From the NCBI RefSeq assembly GCF_002163755.1, contig NZ_CP015863.1:186001-250000 (forward strand): DNA of 64,000 bases. The letters are read 5' to 3'. A program made the position numbers and the translations under genes. The DNA is from Vibrio campbellii CAIM 519 = NBRC 15631 = ATCC 25920. GTDB taxonomy: Bacteria; Pseudomonadota; Gammaproteobacteria; Enterobacterales; Vibrionaceae. Positions 24,261 to 33,515 of the stretch are shown piece after piece (the first letter of the stretch is position 1; every line of letters begins with the position of its first letter). Below the pieces are notes generated by a model. That model was not told the DNA's origin, searched no databases, and worked only from the letters and a program-made list of their open reading frames with translations.

Positions 24261-24303
24261 TTGGATAACCAGTGGATAATTTCTATAAACAGAGTTATCC
24301 ACA
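24261..24303. promoter_or_regulatory. Three DnaA-box-like sites upstream of polA
   Basis: TTATCCACA at 24295-24303 is a perfect DnaA box. AGTGGATAA at 24271-24279 (reverse of TTATCCACT) has one mismatch. TTGGATAA at 24261-24268 is a weaker copy. All lie 130-175 bases before the polA ATG. They could couple polA expression to DnaA; binding is inferred. Confidence 0.55.
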
Positions 24304-24434
24304 AGAGAGTGCAAGTTTCGTGAATAATATCGGAAAATTTCCGCGACCTCGATCGAGCGAACAAGATAGATTCAGCTTAGCAGTCATGGCATTCTAAGCA
24401 GATCTATTAAGTACTGATTTGGATACAGACAATT

Positions 24435-27227
24435 ATGGCAAGTATTCCTGAAAATCCGTTGATTCTGATCGACGGCTCTTCTTATCTATATCGCGCTTTT
24501 CACGCTTACCCAGGCACGATGAGTAACGGTGAAATTCCAACTAACGCAGTTTACGGTGTAGTAAACATGTTACGCAGCATGATGCGTCAGTTTGCTTCTG
24601 ATCGTATCGCAGTAGTTTTCGATGCGAAGGGTAAAACCTTCCGTGACGATATGTACCCGGAATACAAAGCGAATCGTCCACCAATGCCGGACGATCTTCG
24701 TTGCCAGATTGAACCTCTGCATAACGTTATTCGTGCTATGGGTCTGCCATTGATCTGTATTCCAGGTGTAGAAGCCGATGATGTGATTGGTACTCTGGCT
24801 TATCAAGCATCGCAGCAAGGCATGCCTGTTTTGATTAGTACTGGCGATAAAGATATGGCGCAGTTGGTGGATGACAACGTTACCTTGATCAACACCATGA
24901 CCAACGTCGTGATGGATCGTGAAGGTGTCGTTGAGAAGTTTGGTATCCCACCAGAACTGATCATCGACTACCTAGCGTTGATGGGCGATAAAGTCGATAA
25001 CATTCCTGGCGTTCCGGGCGTGGGTGATAAAACCGCAACTGCCCTGCTACAAGGTATTGGCGGTCTGACAAAGCTGTATGAAAACCTCGATGATATTGCA
25101 GCGCTTGGCTTCCGTGGTTCAAAAACCATGGCGAAGAAGCTAGTCGATAACAAAGACAACGCAATGCTGTCTTACGAGCTTGCGACCATCAAGCTGGATG
25201 TGGAACTGGAAGAGACGCCAGAATCATTGCTAAAAGCAGAACCAAGTACCGATGAGCTGATCAAACTGTACGGTCAGTTGACGTTCAAGTCTTGGTTGAA
25301 CGAGCTATTAGAAGGCGGTACAGGTGTGGTTGAAGCGGATGAATCAACCGGCGCAGCGCGTGGTGGCTCTGCTGCATCTAAAACTGATATGGATACTTCA
25401 GCGGTAAAAATAGACCGTAGCCAATACGAAACCATCCTAGATGAAGCTTCATTCAATGCTTGGTTAGACAAACTAAAAGCATCGGAGTTATTCGCGTTTG
25501 ATACCGAAACTGACAGCCTAGATTACATGGTGGCAAACTTGGTTGGTTTGTCATTTGCAACTGACGAAGGCATTGCTGCTTATGTACCAGTGGCCCACGA
25601 CTACCTAGATGCGCCGCAGCAGCTGGATCGTGATTGGGTACTGGCACAGCTAAAGCCGATTCTTGAAAATGAGGCTCAGGCGAAAGTTGGTCAAAACCTA
25701 AAATACGATGCATCTGTGTTGGCTCGCTATGGCATTGAGATGAAAGGCATCAAGCACGACACTATGTTGGCGTCTTACGTCTACAACAGTGTAGGTGGCA
25801 AGCACGATATGGACAGCTTGGCACTGCGCTTCCTACAGCACAGCTGCATTTCATTCGAGCAAATTGCAGGTAAAGGTAAGAACCAGCTGACCTTCAACCA
25901 AATCGATCTGGATGAAGCTTCACCATATGCTGCGGAAGATGCAGACGTGACACTTCGTCTGCATAACCGTTTGTTTGCTAACATCGAACAAGATGAAAAG
26001 CTCAAAGCCGTATACGAAGAAATCGAAATGCCACTCGTGCCCGTGCTGTCTCGCATAGAGCGTACTGGTGTGTTGATTGATGACATGAAGCTTAGTGCGC
26101 AATCTGTAGAAATTGCTGCACGCCTGGATGAGCTTGAGCAAAAGGCTTACGAGATTGCTGAGCAAGAGTTCAACATGAACTCACCGAAGCAACTGCAAGC
26201 GCTTCTGTTTGAAAAAATGGGTCTACCAGTCATCAAGAAGACGCCATCAGGCACGCCTTCTACTAATGAAGAAGTGCTGCAAGAACTGGCTCTGGATTAC
26301 CCACTACCAAAACTGATTTTGGAATACCGTGGTCTGGCGAAGCTAAAATCAACTTACACCGATAAGTTGCCGAAGATGATCAACCCATCGACGGGTCGTG
26401 TGCATACTTCTTACCACCAAGCGGTGACCGCAACGGGTCGTCTATCATCCACCGATCCTAACTTGCAGAACATCCCAATTCGTAATGAAGAAGGTCGTCG
26501 TATTCGTCAGGCATTCGTTGCCCCTACGGGTTACAAGATTCTGGCAGTCGACTACTCTCAGATTGAATTGCGTATTATGGCGCACCTATCAGGTGACCAA
26601 GCACTGCTTGATGCGTTCCGTGACGGTAAAGATATCCACGCGGCAACCGCAGCAGAAATCATGGGCGTTTCTATTGAAGACGTTTCAAGTGAGCAACGTC
26701 GCCGTGCGAAAGCGGTTAACTTCGGTCTTATCTACGGCATGAGTGCGTTTGGTTTGGCGAAGCAACTGGGCATTCCTCGTGGTGAGGCACAAGCATACAT
26801 GGACAAGTATTTCGAGCGCTACCCAGGCGTAATGCAGTACATGGAAGACACGCGCAGTGCGGCTTCAGAGCAAGGTTTCGTCGAGACAATCTTTGGTCGT
26901 CGCTTGCACCTTCCTGAAATTCAATCTCGCAACGGCATGCGTCGTAAGGCGGCAGAGCGTGCAGCGATCAACGCGCCGATGCAAGGCACCGCTGCGGACA
27001 TCATCAAGAAAGCGATGCTGTTAGTTGATCAGTGGATTCAAGAAGAAGGCAATGGTCGAGTGAAACTTCTGATGCAAGTACACGATGAACTGGTGTTTGA
27101 AGTTGAAGAGTCGTCTTTGTCCGAAATTGAAAGTAAAGTACAGAATTTGATGGAATCTGCAGCAGAGCTGAAAGTGCCTCTAGTGGCAGAAGCGGGTCAC
27201 GGTGACAACTGGGATCAAGCACACTAG
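24435..27227 (+). CDS. polA: DNA polymerase I
   Basis: 930 residues (E. coli 928). The 5'-3' exonuclease spans ~1-300 (LILIDGSSYLYRAFHA; GVEADDVIGTLA; STGDKDMAQLV). The 3'-5' exonuclease spans ~330-520 and keeps its DEDD start in FAFDTETDSLDYM, so proofreading should be active. The polymerase spans ~530-930 with motif A VDYSQIELRIMAHLSGD, motif B RRRAKAVNFGLIYGMSAFGL and motif C MQVHDELVFEV. It fills gaps in repair and processes Okazaki fragments. Spot 42 RNA follows, as in E. coli. Confidence 0.98.
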   Translation: MASIPENPLILIDGSSYLYRAFHAYPGTMSNGEIPTNAVYGVVNMLRSMMRQFASDRIAVVFDAKGKTFRDDMYPEYKANRPPMPDDLRCQIEPLHNVIRAMGLPLICIPGVEADDVIGTLAYQASQQGMPVLISTGDKDMAQLVDDNVTLINTMTNVVMDREGVVEKFGIPPELIIDYLALMGDKVDNIPGVPGVGDKTATALLQGIGGLTKLYENLDDIAALGFRGSKTMAKKLVDNKDNAMLSYELATIKLDVELEETPESLLKAEPSTDELIKLYGQLTFKSWLNELLEGGTGVVEADESTGAARGGSAASKTDMDTSAVKIDRSQYETILDEASFNAWLDKLKASELFAFDTETDSLDYMVANLVGLSFATDEGIAAYVPVAHDYLDAPQQLDRDWVLAQLKPILENEAQAKVGQNLKYDASVLARYGIEMKGIKHDTMLASYVYNSVGGKHDMDSLALRFLQHSCISFEQIAGKGKNQLTFNQIDLDEASPYAAEDADVTLRLHNRLFANIEQDEKLKAVYEEIEMPLVPVLSRIERTGVLIDDMKLSAQSVEIAARLDELEQKAYEIAEQEFNMNSPKQLQALLFEKMGLPVIKKTPSGTPSTNEEVLQELALDYPLPKLILEYRGLAKLKSTYTDKLPKMINPSTGRVHTSYHQAVTATGRLSSTDPNLQNIPIRNEEGRRIRQAFVAPTGYKILAVDYSQIELRIMAHLSGDQALLDAFRDGKDIHAATAAEIMGVSIEDVSSEQRRRAKAVNFGLIYGMSAFGLAKQLGIPRGEAQAYMDKYFERYPGVMQYMEDTRSAASEQGFVETIFGRRLHLPEIQSRNGMRRKAAERAAINAPMQGTAADIIKKAMLLVDQWIQEEGNGRVKLLMQVHDELVFEVEESSLSEIESKVQNLMESAAELKVPLVAEAGHGDNWDQAH

Positions 27228-27260
27228 TCATTTTTAAGCCAATTTAGCCGATTTAATATG

Positions 27261-27287
27261 AGCCAGCGCACAAACGCTGGCTTTTTT
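27261..27287 (+). terminator. polA terminator
   Basis: AGCCAGCG-CACAAA-CGCTGGCT followed by TTTTT, 33 bases past the polA stop. Confidence 0.88.
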
Positions 27288-27402
27288 GTGCCATTAAAAA
27301 AGCAAATCCGATCTGAGATTTAATGTTACTTAATAAAACTTTCATGAAAAAAAACTACAAAAGTTCTTTGCATATCTGACCAATTGTTGTACATTATCTC
27401 TC

Positions 27403-27508
27403 GTAGGGTACAGAGGTAAGATGTTCTATCTTTCAGACCTTTTGTTTCACGTTATTGGATTAGGCTGATTCAGCCGCCCCAGTCAGTTTTTGACTGGGGC
27501 GTTTTTTA
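27403..27508 (+). ncRNA. spf: Spot 42 small RNA
   Basis: It begins GTAGGGTACAGAGGTAAGAT and continues GTTCTATCTTTCAGACC, nearly identical to E. coli Spot 42. It ends in GCCCCAGTCA...TGACTGGGGC with a T-run. Its location between polA and engB is also the same. Spot 42 acts through Hfq on carbon-use and redox mRNAs. A TACATT -10 lies just upstream. Confidence 0.97.
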
Positions 27509-27833
27509 TTGGGCGAAAGAAAATTTTCTTTTTGATCAATAAGTTAAACTAAATCCTCAAAAAACTTCTCTTTTGACCTCTCTAAGTCACTGCAAAATCA
27601 CAAGTTTTCCTTCAAATTTATTGCGTTATTCATGCTGTAAATTTACGCCAGTCACACTATTATTTTTTCTTGAAAGAAACTAAGTTACGTACTTCTGATA
27701 CTTTTTTTAACTTAACTATCTGAATATTAAAGTTATTGGATGGTTTGAGAGGAAATGTTTGGTATGAGGCAGGATGTAAGATTGCTTTTTAACCTATTGA
27801 AATCGAATCTCAGTTCAGTAATGCTTCGCCACA

Positions 27834-27892
27834 TAACAATAATTACCAATTTTTCTCTCCCGTTATCCCTGCCAGGAAGGTGGGGATTTTTA
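27834..27892 (+). ncRNA. Candidate second small RNA downstream of spf (VSsrna24-like)
   Basis: A terminator (ATCCCTGCC-AGGAA-GGTGGGGAT with TTTT, 27865-27892) stands about 360 bases past spf with no gene ahead of it. A short RNA called VSsrna24 has been described several hundred bases downstream of spf in Aliivibrio salmonicida. This hairpin is in the matching place. The 5' end is a guess (~60 nt) and no promoter was fixed. Confidence 0.45.
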
Positions 27893-27923
27893 TTGCCTGA
27901 AATTCACGTTTTTCGATAGCGGA

Positions 27924-27953
27924 TAAACAAAAGCCCCACCAAAAGGCAGGGCT
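27924..27953 (-). terminator. engB terminator
   Basis: On the minus strand AGCCCTGCC-TTTT-GGTGGGGCT is followed by TTTTGTTT, 31 bases past the engB stop. Its stem closely resembles the opposite-strand hairpin at 27865, so the two transcripts converge on similar structures. Confidence 0.82.
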
Positions 27954-27983
27954 GTGTCGAAAAATTTTAACAAATTTTGTTAA

Positions 27984-28643
27984 TTATTCTTCGCCGTTCT
28001 CTGGAACGTCTTGCTCGTCTTCTTCAATCAAGTGTGCAAATGCTGGTGCAAACCAAGTGTCCAGTTTGGCACGAAGCTGATCGACACCTAGACCTTTCAG
28101 TGAAGAGAAAACATCTACCGATACGTCACCACCAAACGTTTCCACTTGTTTGCGAATTTTTAGCAACGTTTGTTTGCGAGCACCGCTTTTCAGTTTGTCT
28201 GCTTTAGTCAGAAGAACTTGAACAGGGATGCGGCTGTCGATTGCCCAGAAAATCATTTGCTGATCGAGGTCTTTCATTGGGTGACGGATATCCATCAGAA
28301 CCACCAAGCCTTTTAGGCACTCGCGTTTCTGTAGGTATTCACCTAATGATTTTTGCCATTTGTTCTTCATCTCAACCGGTACTTGAGCGAAGCCGTATCC
28401 TGGCAAATCGACAATGTGACAACCTTCTTCCACTTTGAAAAGGTTGATCAATTGAGTACGACCGGGTGTCTTTGATGTCTTCGCTAAGCTTTTTTGGTTA
28501 GTAAGACGGTTAAGTGCACTCGATTTACCAGCGTTTGAGCGTCCTGCAAACGCAATTTCGACACCTTCGTCCTCAGGTAAGTGACGAATATCGGGTGCGC
28601 TGGTGATGAAATGCGTGTTTTGGTAATGAATTTTTACGCTCAC
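27984..28643 (-). CDS. engB: Ribosome biogenesis GTPase EngB (YihA/YsxC)
   Basis: GTG at 28643 is chosen because GGAG lies six bases upstream and the product then starts MSVKIHYQNTHF like other Vibrio homologues (219 residues). GTPase motifs are intact: GRSNAGKSSALN (G1), TPGRTQ (G2), DLPGYGFA (G3), TKADKL (G4) and FSSLK (G5). It is essential for 50S subunit assembly in many bacteria. Position after polA-spf is as in E. coli. Confidence 0.96.
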   Translation of the reverse strand: MSVKIHYQNTHFITSAPDIRHLPEDEGVEIAFAGRSNAGKSSALNRLTNQKSLAKTSKTPGRTQLINLFKVEEGCHIVDLPGYGFAQVPVEMKNKWQKSLGEYLQKRECLKGLVVLMDIRHPMKDLDQQMIFWAIDSRIPVQVLLTKADKLKSGARKQTLLKIRKQVETFGGDVSVDVFSSLKGLGVDQLRAKLDTWFAPAFAHLIEEDEQDVPENGEE

Positions 28644-28802
28644 TGTTAACTCCATCTCGACTTTGTGTAGTCGATTGATTACTTTTTTGTGAAATTGTGT
28701 AAAATAACCGTGCTCGGCATAAGGTCGCCTATTGTACCATGAGTGTACGCGGTATGTTCACATTCCGTGGTACTGGAAGCTTGATAATTATAATGGAATG
28801 TC

Positions 28803-29420
28803 ATGAAGAAATTAGCGCTAATTTTGAGTCTTTTAGCCAGTTGCTCAGTATGGGCCCAAGGTAATATTGAAGCTGGTAAAGCAAAATCACAAACTTGTGT
28901 CGCCTGTCACGGAGCGGACGGTAACAGTGCAATCGCAATGTACCCGAAACTTGCAGGCCAACACGCTAAGTATCTTGAGAAGCAGTTAAAAGACCTGAAA
29001 CTAGGAATGACTAGTGGTGGTAAGCAAGGTCGTTACGACCCTGTAATGAGTGGTATGGCAATGCCACTGAGCGATGAAGACATCGCTGATCTATCTGCAT
29101 ACTACGCCTCTCTACCAATCTCAGAGAGCTCAACACCAGAAGAAGTTGTTGAGAAAGGTAAAGTACTGTACACCGCTGGTGATGCAGGACGTGGTCTAAC
29201 CGCATGTATCGCATGTCACGGCCCTCGTGGTAACGGCACTGAGCTTTCAGGTTTCCCTAAAATTTCTGGTCAGCACTCTGACTACATCAAAGCTCAGCTA
29301 GAGAAGTTCCGTGATGGTAACCGTGGTAACGATATGAATGCCATGATGCGTGACATCGCGAAGAAAATGACAGACGAAGACATCGAAGTTCTGTCGAAAT
29401 ACGTTGGCGGTCTGCACTAA
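28803..29420 (+). CDS. Di-haem cytochrome c4-type protein
   Basis: 205 residues. The signal peptide (KKLALILSLLASCSVWAQG) is followed by two similar cytochrome c domains. Haem sites are CVACHGADGN (~32) and CIACHGPRGNG (~135); axial Met candidates lie in SGMAMPL and DMNAMM. Two-domain repetition with CxxCH is the cytochrome c4 layout: a periplasmic electron carrier between the bc1 complex and terminal oxidases. The gene is monocistronic with a terminator at 29454. Confidence 0.92.
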   Translation: MKKLALILSLLASCSVWAQGNIEAGKAKSQTCVACHGADGNSAIAMYPKLAGQHAKYLEKQLKDLKLGMTSGGKQGRYDPVMSGMAMPLSDEDIADLSAYYASLPISESSTPEEVVEKGKVLYTAGDAGRGLTACIACHGPRGNGTELSGFPKISGQHSDYIKAQLEKFRDGNRGNDMNAMMRDIAKKMTDEDIEVLSKYVGGLH

Positions 29421-29453
29421 ACCCCTACAAAGTTCGAGCACAGTTATACAAAT

Positions 29454-29484
29454 ATGCCCTAGCATTCTCGCTGGGGCATTTTTG
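29454..29484 (+). terminator. Terminator after cytochrome c4
   Basis: ATGCCCTAGC and GCTGGGGCAT pair around a short loop and are followed by TTTTTG. Confidence 0.85.
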
Positions 29485-29727
29485 TTGGTGTTGCATTGGC
29501 TAATGTCCGGTGCGTTAGTGATCTCAGTCACACATGGTTATTCAAGGTAAAGAGATAGTTCGCTCGGGGCTTTGTGAGATATTTGCCATACTTGTTCGAT
29601 ACTATTTCTCTCTCTTCGTTTTAAGTTATTGATAGAAATGGCTATTTATTTTCCTAGAAAAATTCGTATCAATAATTGCTTTCAATGACTTGTTGGTTTT
29701 TATCCAATCCGTAAAGTAGACATTGTT
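29485..29727. other. Upstream region of the CsrB-type RNA
   Basis: No gene is seen. It should contain the promoter and any VarA/UvrY-binding site for the RNA. I did not find a clear TGTAAG...CTTACA palindrome. Confidence 0.4.
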
Positions 29728-30078
29728 CACAGGGAGTGAATCACAGGAATTTAGACCATGGATATGAGGTCTCCAAGGATGCAAACGAAGGACGTTTGGT
29801 AGTAGGAAAAGGGACTTAGATAGGCAAGGAGCCTATCAGATATGGATGGTCGTCTCGTCTAACGGTTAAGACAGTGAAACGGATCAAGCTCAGGAAGTAG
29901 CTCAGTAGACAGGAAGTAAACGGATAGCCAAAACTCATCAGGAAGATGAAGAACAACACTTTTTGGCAAGGAAAGCTCGAAAAACAAAAGGATTCTTGGT
30001 GCACCAAATGAGTGCAACACAGTTTCGCCACTAATGGTGGCATTCAGAAAGCGGCAGTCTCACTGTCGCTTTTTTTAT
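29728..30078 (+). ncRNA. CsrB/CsrC-family small RNA (CsrA sponge)
   Basis: About 350 nt with some 16 GGA triplets, many as CAGGAAG, AAGGA or ACGGAT and typical of hairpin loops that bind CsrA. It ends in AAGCGGCAGT-CTC-ACTGTCGCTT with a T-run (to 30078). It lies between engB/cytochrome c4 and yihI, where E. coli has csrC between yihA and yihI. It should titrate CsrA downstream of VarS/VarA. Which of the several Vibrio Csr RNAs it is was not determined; the 5' end is approximate. Confidence 0.9.
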
Positions 30079-30194
30079 ATCTATTTTTCCTAATCAAAGT
30101 TTTTTTAATAAAAACTGCTGAAAAAGTATCCAGTAACACTCCAATCTGAGTCCACTTTCTGGTATGTTTCGCATCCCTGTTTGAGGAAGTCAGC

Positions 30195-30833
30195 ATGCAC
30201 ACCTGTCCTTTATGCCAGAATCAGCGCACTCACCACTTTTTTGAAGACAAGCAACGCGACTATCTTCAGTGTGAGCAGTGCAGTTTGGTATTCGTCAATC
30301 CAGATCAACGTTTGGATGCGGAAACTGAAAAAGCTCACTATGATCTGCATGAGAACAATCCTGAAGATATGGGATATCGCCGCTTTTTGGCGAGAATTGC
30401 TGATCCAATCTCAGAGCGAATTTCACCACAATCGAACGGAATCGACTTTGGTTGTGGTCCGGGCCCAACGCTTTCCTTAATGTTAGAAGAAGCGGGGCAC
30501 AACATGGCGTTGTACGATCTTTACTATCACCCAGATACTTGTGTGTTAGAAAAGCAGTATGACTTCATGACAGCAACAGAGGTGATCGAACACCTCTACC
30601 ACCCAGATTTGGTGTGGAAGCAATGGTTGAATTTAGTTAAGCCAGGTGGCTGGATAGGCCTGATGACGAAAATGGTCATCGACGTAGAAGCCTTTCGGAC
30701 ATGGCATTATAAGAACGATCCTACGCATGTGGTGTTCTTTAGCCGTGACACGTTCCAGTTCCTAGCAGAGCGGGATAAGCTCGAACTCGAATTTATTGGT
30801 AATGATGTAATTTTACTGAGGAAGACCCAGTAA
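30195..30833 (+). CDS. Class I SAM-dependent methyltransferase with N-terminal zinc ribbon
   Basis: 212 residues, AGGAAG upstream. CPLC (4-7) and CEQC (~28-31) form a zinc knuckle. The Rossmann SAM site is GIDFGCGPGPTLSLML (~82-97). DFMTATEVIEHLYHP and WLNLVKPGGWIGLMTKMV follow, as in the methyltransf_23 type. The substrate is unknown. Its stop TAA overlaps the yihI ATG (TAATG), so it is coupled to yihI and may act on a ribosome- or RNA-related target; that is inference. Confidence 0.85.
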   Translation: MHTCPLCQNQRTHHFFEDKQRDYLQCEQCSLVFVNPDQRLDAETEKAHYDLHENNPEDMGYRRFLARIADPISERISPQSNGIDFGCGPGPTLSLMLEEAGHNMALYDLYYHPDTCVLEKQYDFMTATEVIEHLYHPDLVWKQWLNLVKPGGWIGLMTKMVIDVEAFRTWHYKNDPTHVVFFSRDTFQFLAERDKLELEFIGNDVILLRKTQ

Positions 30834-31375
30834 TGAGCCGTAAAAAGAAATCAAGAAAGCCGGGTGCCTCTGGCGCACCTGAGTTTGTCGTCACTCGTAA
30901 CCGTACAGAGTCAGATGTAGAAGGTCGTCTACGCAAGCGTGCGAAAAAGCGCAAAGGCTTGAAGACTGGTAGCCGCAACTCTGATGCTGAAGAGCAGAAG
31001 AGACAAGCAGCAGCACAGAAACGCGATCCTCGCCTAGGCAGCAAAAAGAAAATCCCTCTGATTGTTGAACCGGTGAAGAAGCAAACTAAACAAGAGCGTC
31101 GTCTATCTGCAGAGCAAGAGCTGGAGATGCTAGAGAACGATGCGCAATTGAACGTGTTGTTGGATCGCATCGAAGCGGGTGAGAATCTAGGCACTGGTCT
31201 ACAAAAATACGTAGACGAGAAGCTAGATCGCATCGAGAAGCTGATGGATCAACTGGGTCTACTAGAGCCGGAAGAAGACGAAGACTTCACTGCACCAGCG
31301 GTGAAAGGTTCTCGTAACGACGATGATCTGTTAGCAGACTTCGACGATATCAACTTCGACGACTACAAAGGATAA
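30833..31375 (+). CDS. yihI: Der GTPase-activating protein YihI
   Basis: 180 residues. A very basic N-terminus (SRKKKSRKPGASG, then RLRKRAKKRKGLKTGSRN) and an acidic C-terminal half (LEPEEDEDFTAPA, DDDLLADFDDINFDDY) match YihI, which stimulates the GTPase Der (EngA) in ribosome assembly. Synteny with hemN supports it. It overlaps the methyltransferase by one base. Confidence 0.93.
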   Translation: MSRKKKSRKPGASGAPEFVVTRNRTESDVEGRLRKRAKKRKGLKTGSRNSDAEEQKRQAAAQKRDPRLGSKKKIPLIVEPVKKQTKQERRLSAEQELEMLENDAQLNVLLDRIEAGENLGTGLQKYVDEKLDRIEKLMDQLGLLEPEEDEDFTAPAVKGSRNDDDLLADFDDINFDDYKG

Positions 31376-31382
31376 GTAATTC

Positions 31383-31871
31383 ATGAACGTAACCTTATTA
31401 GCGATTGCGGGTGCAGTGATCATTATCGCGCTGGCTTCTTATGCAGGTTACCTTCTGCTTCAATTGAAAAAGCAAAAGGAATTGCAGCTGAAGCATCAAA
31501 AATTGGCGATCGATAAGCGTAACGCCAACATTTTTGAGAACGTGCATACCTTGTGTCAGGCGGGCATCCAAGGCCAGTGTGATTTGTCGGAAATCAGTAT
31601 TCGTGTTTACAACATCATGGACTATGTTCAAGGTGAAGACCGTGTTGATTTTGACGCCACATATCCTGCGATTTCAGAGCTTTACCATGTCGTGAAAGAT
31701 ATGGCGCGTGGCGAAGATCGTCAGCAGCTTGCCAAGAAAGAACGTATGCAGCAGAACCTGACGCGTCATAAAGCAGAACAGCGCTTAACGGACGCGATCA
31801 TCGAAGAGCTCAAAGTGTTGCAAAAAAACGTTAAGCCACTGAATAACCAAATCAATATTCAGATGATCTAA
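31383..31871 (+). CDS. DUF2489 membrane-anchored protein
   Basis: 162 residues beginning seven bases after yihI. One N-terminal membrane helix (LLAIAGAVIIIALASYAGYLLL) is followed by a charged, helical cytoplasmic part containing NVHTLCQAGIQGQCDLSEIS, with two Cys, and a Lys/Gln-rich end. It corresponds to the DUF2489 family found beside hemN in Vibrio and relatives. Function unknown. Confidence 0.82.
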   Translation: MNVTLLAIAGAVIIIALASYAGYLLLQLKKQKELQLKHQKLAIDKRNANIFENVHTLCQAGIQGQCDLSEISIRVYNIMDYVQGEDRVDFDATYPAISELYHVVKDMARGEDRQQLAKKERMQQNLTRHKAEQRLTDAIIEELKVLQKNVKPLNNQINIQMI

Positions 31872-32056
31872 TTGCTGCCTCTAATGGTTTCCTTATAACT
31901 ATTAGGGGTATCGTGATCACGCTAGCACTTCTTTAGTTTTATACTTAAAAAGCCGCCTGTGGCTGCCGTAGTTGTCATCGTCGTATGGCAGAATAACGGT
32001 TTCTGAATATTGGGGGACGGCTTTCGTCTCCCTCGCATTTTACGGAAAGTACCACC

Positions 32057-33448
32057 ATGTCGAATCAACATACTGAATCGAAACAGCAAATCGTCTGGGA
32101 TCAAGCGGTATTGGATAAGTACAACTATTCCGGTCCGCGTTACACGTCGTACCCGACAGCACTGGAGTTTCATGAAGCGTTTACCATTTCGGACTACGAT
32201 ATGGCATGCACTCAGTACCCAGATCGTCCGTTATCTCTGTACGTTCACATTCCGTTCTGTCATAAGCTTTGCTACTACTGTGGCTGTAATAAAGTGATTA
32301 CTCGCCATTCGCACAAAGCTGACGAATATTTGGATGTACTTGAGCACGAGATCCGCCAACGCGCGTCACTATTGGGTGAACGCCAAGTGACTCAATTGCA
32401 TTTTGGTGGTGGTACACCAACTTTCCTATCTGAGAAGCAGATTACGCGTGTGATGGACTTGTTGCGCCAAGAGTTCACTTTCAGTGCCGATGCGGAAATC
32501 AGTATTGAAGTTGATCCACGTGAGATTGAGCTCACTATGCTGGATCACCTACGCAGTGAAGGCTTTAACCGCCTAAGTATTGGTGTTCAGGACTTCAACA
32601 AAGAAGTTCAGCAGCTTGTGAACCGTGAGCAAGATGAAGAATTTATCTTTGCGATGGTAGCTCGTGCAAAAGAGCTTGGCTTCCGCTCTACTAACCTTGA
32701 TTTGATTTACGGCTTGCCGAAGCAAACCAAGGCATCTTTTGCGAAGACACTAGAGCAAGTGCTAGAAATGCAGCCGGGTCGTTTATCGGTGTTTAACTAC
32801 GCGCACATGCCACAACTGTTTGCTGCGCAGCGTAAGATTAAAGATGAAGATCTGCCAAAAGCGGAAGAGAAGATGGCGATTCTGCAAGATACCATCGCAA
32901 CGCTAACAGGTGCTGGTTACCAGTTTATCGGTATGGACCACTTTGCGATGCCGGATGATGAGCTTGCTGTGGCTCAGCGTGAAGGCATTTTGCACCGCAA
33001 CTTCCAAGGCTACACCACGCAAGGTGAATGCGACTTGGTTGGCTTTGGTGTTTCGGCGATTTCAATGATTGGTGATGCGTACGCGCAAAACCAGAAAGAA
33101 TTGAAGAAGTATTACGCACAGGTGAATGAATCTCGCCACGCGCTGTGGAAAGGTGTGTCACTGGATGCGGATGACTTATTGCGCCGTGAAGTGATCAAAC
33201 AGCTTATCTGTAACTTCAAGCTGGATAAGAAGTCGATTGAGTCTGAGTTCGGCGTGAAGTTCGAGCAATATTTCAAAGAAGATTTAGGTCTACTGCAAAC
33301 CTTCATCAATGATGAATTGGTGGAAGTGGATGACAATGAAATTCGCGTAACACTGCGTGGCCGCCTTCTGATTCGTAATATCTGTATGTGCTTTGATAAG
33401 TACCTACGAGCGAAAGCGCGTCAGCAACAATTCTCTCGCGTGATTTAA
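32057..33448 (+). CDS. hemN: Oxygen-independent coproporphyrinogen III oxidase
   Basis: 463 residues (E. coli 457). The radical-SAM cluster site is HIPFCHKLCYYCGC (CxxxCxxC plus the extra Cys). LHFGGGTPTFLS (SAM Gly-rich), SIEVDPREIEL and LIYGLPKQT are also present. It makes protoporphyrinogen IX without oxygen, in the same pathway as hemB at 22193. It follows yihI and the DUF2489 gene, with its own ~185-base upstream gap. Confidence 0.97.
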   Translation: MSNQHTESKQQIVWDQAVLDKYNYSGPRYTSYPTALEFHEAFTISDYDMACTQYPDRPLSLYVHIPFCHKLCYYCGCNKVITRHSHKADEYLDVLEHEIRQRASLLGERQVTQLHFGGGTPTFLSEKQITRVMDLLRQEFTFSADAEISIEVDPREIELTMLDHLRSEGFNRLSIGVQDFNKEVQQLVNREQDEEFIFAMVARAKELGFRSTNLDLIYGLPKQTKASFAKTLEQVLEMQPGRLSVFNYAHMPQLFAAQRKIKDEDLPKAEEKMAILQDTIATLTGAGYQFIGMDHFAMPDDELAVAQREGILHRNFQGYTTQGECDLVGFGVSAISMIGDAYAQNQKELKKYYAQVNESRHALWKGVSLDADDLLRREVIKQLICNFKLDKKSIESEFGVKFEQYFKEDLGLLQTFINDELVEVDDNEIRVTLRGRLLIRNICMCFDKYLRAKARQQQFSRVI

Positions 33449-33470
33449 TCTCTTACAGATTTCGGATACA

Positions 33471-33500
33471 AAAAATGCCAGCATCTGCTGGCATTTTTTA
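33471..33500. terminator. Bidirectional terminator between hemN and add
   Basis: AAAAAATGCCAGCA-TC-TGCTGGCATTTTTT serves both converging genes. Confidence 0.9.
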
Positions 33501-33515
33501 TACCTTTCGCGGCAA

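Noticed and set aside
29816..30043. 75-codon minus-strand frame
   Set aside because: It is antisense to the GGA-rich Csr-type RNA.
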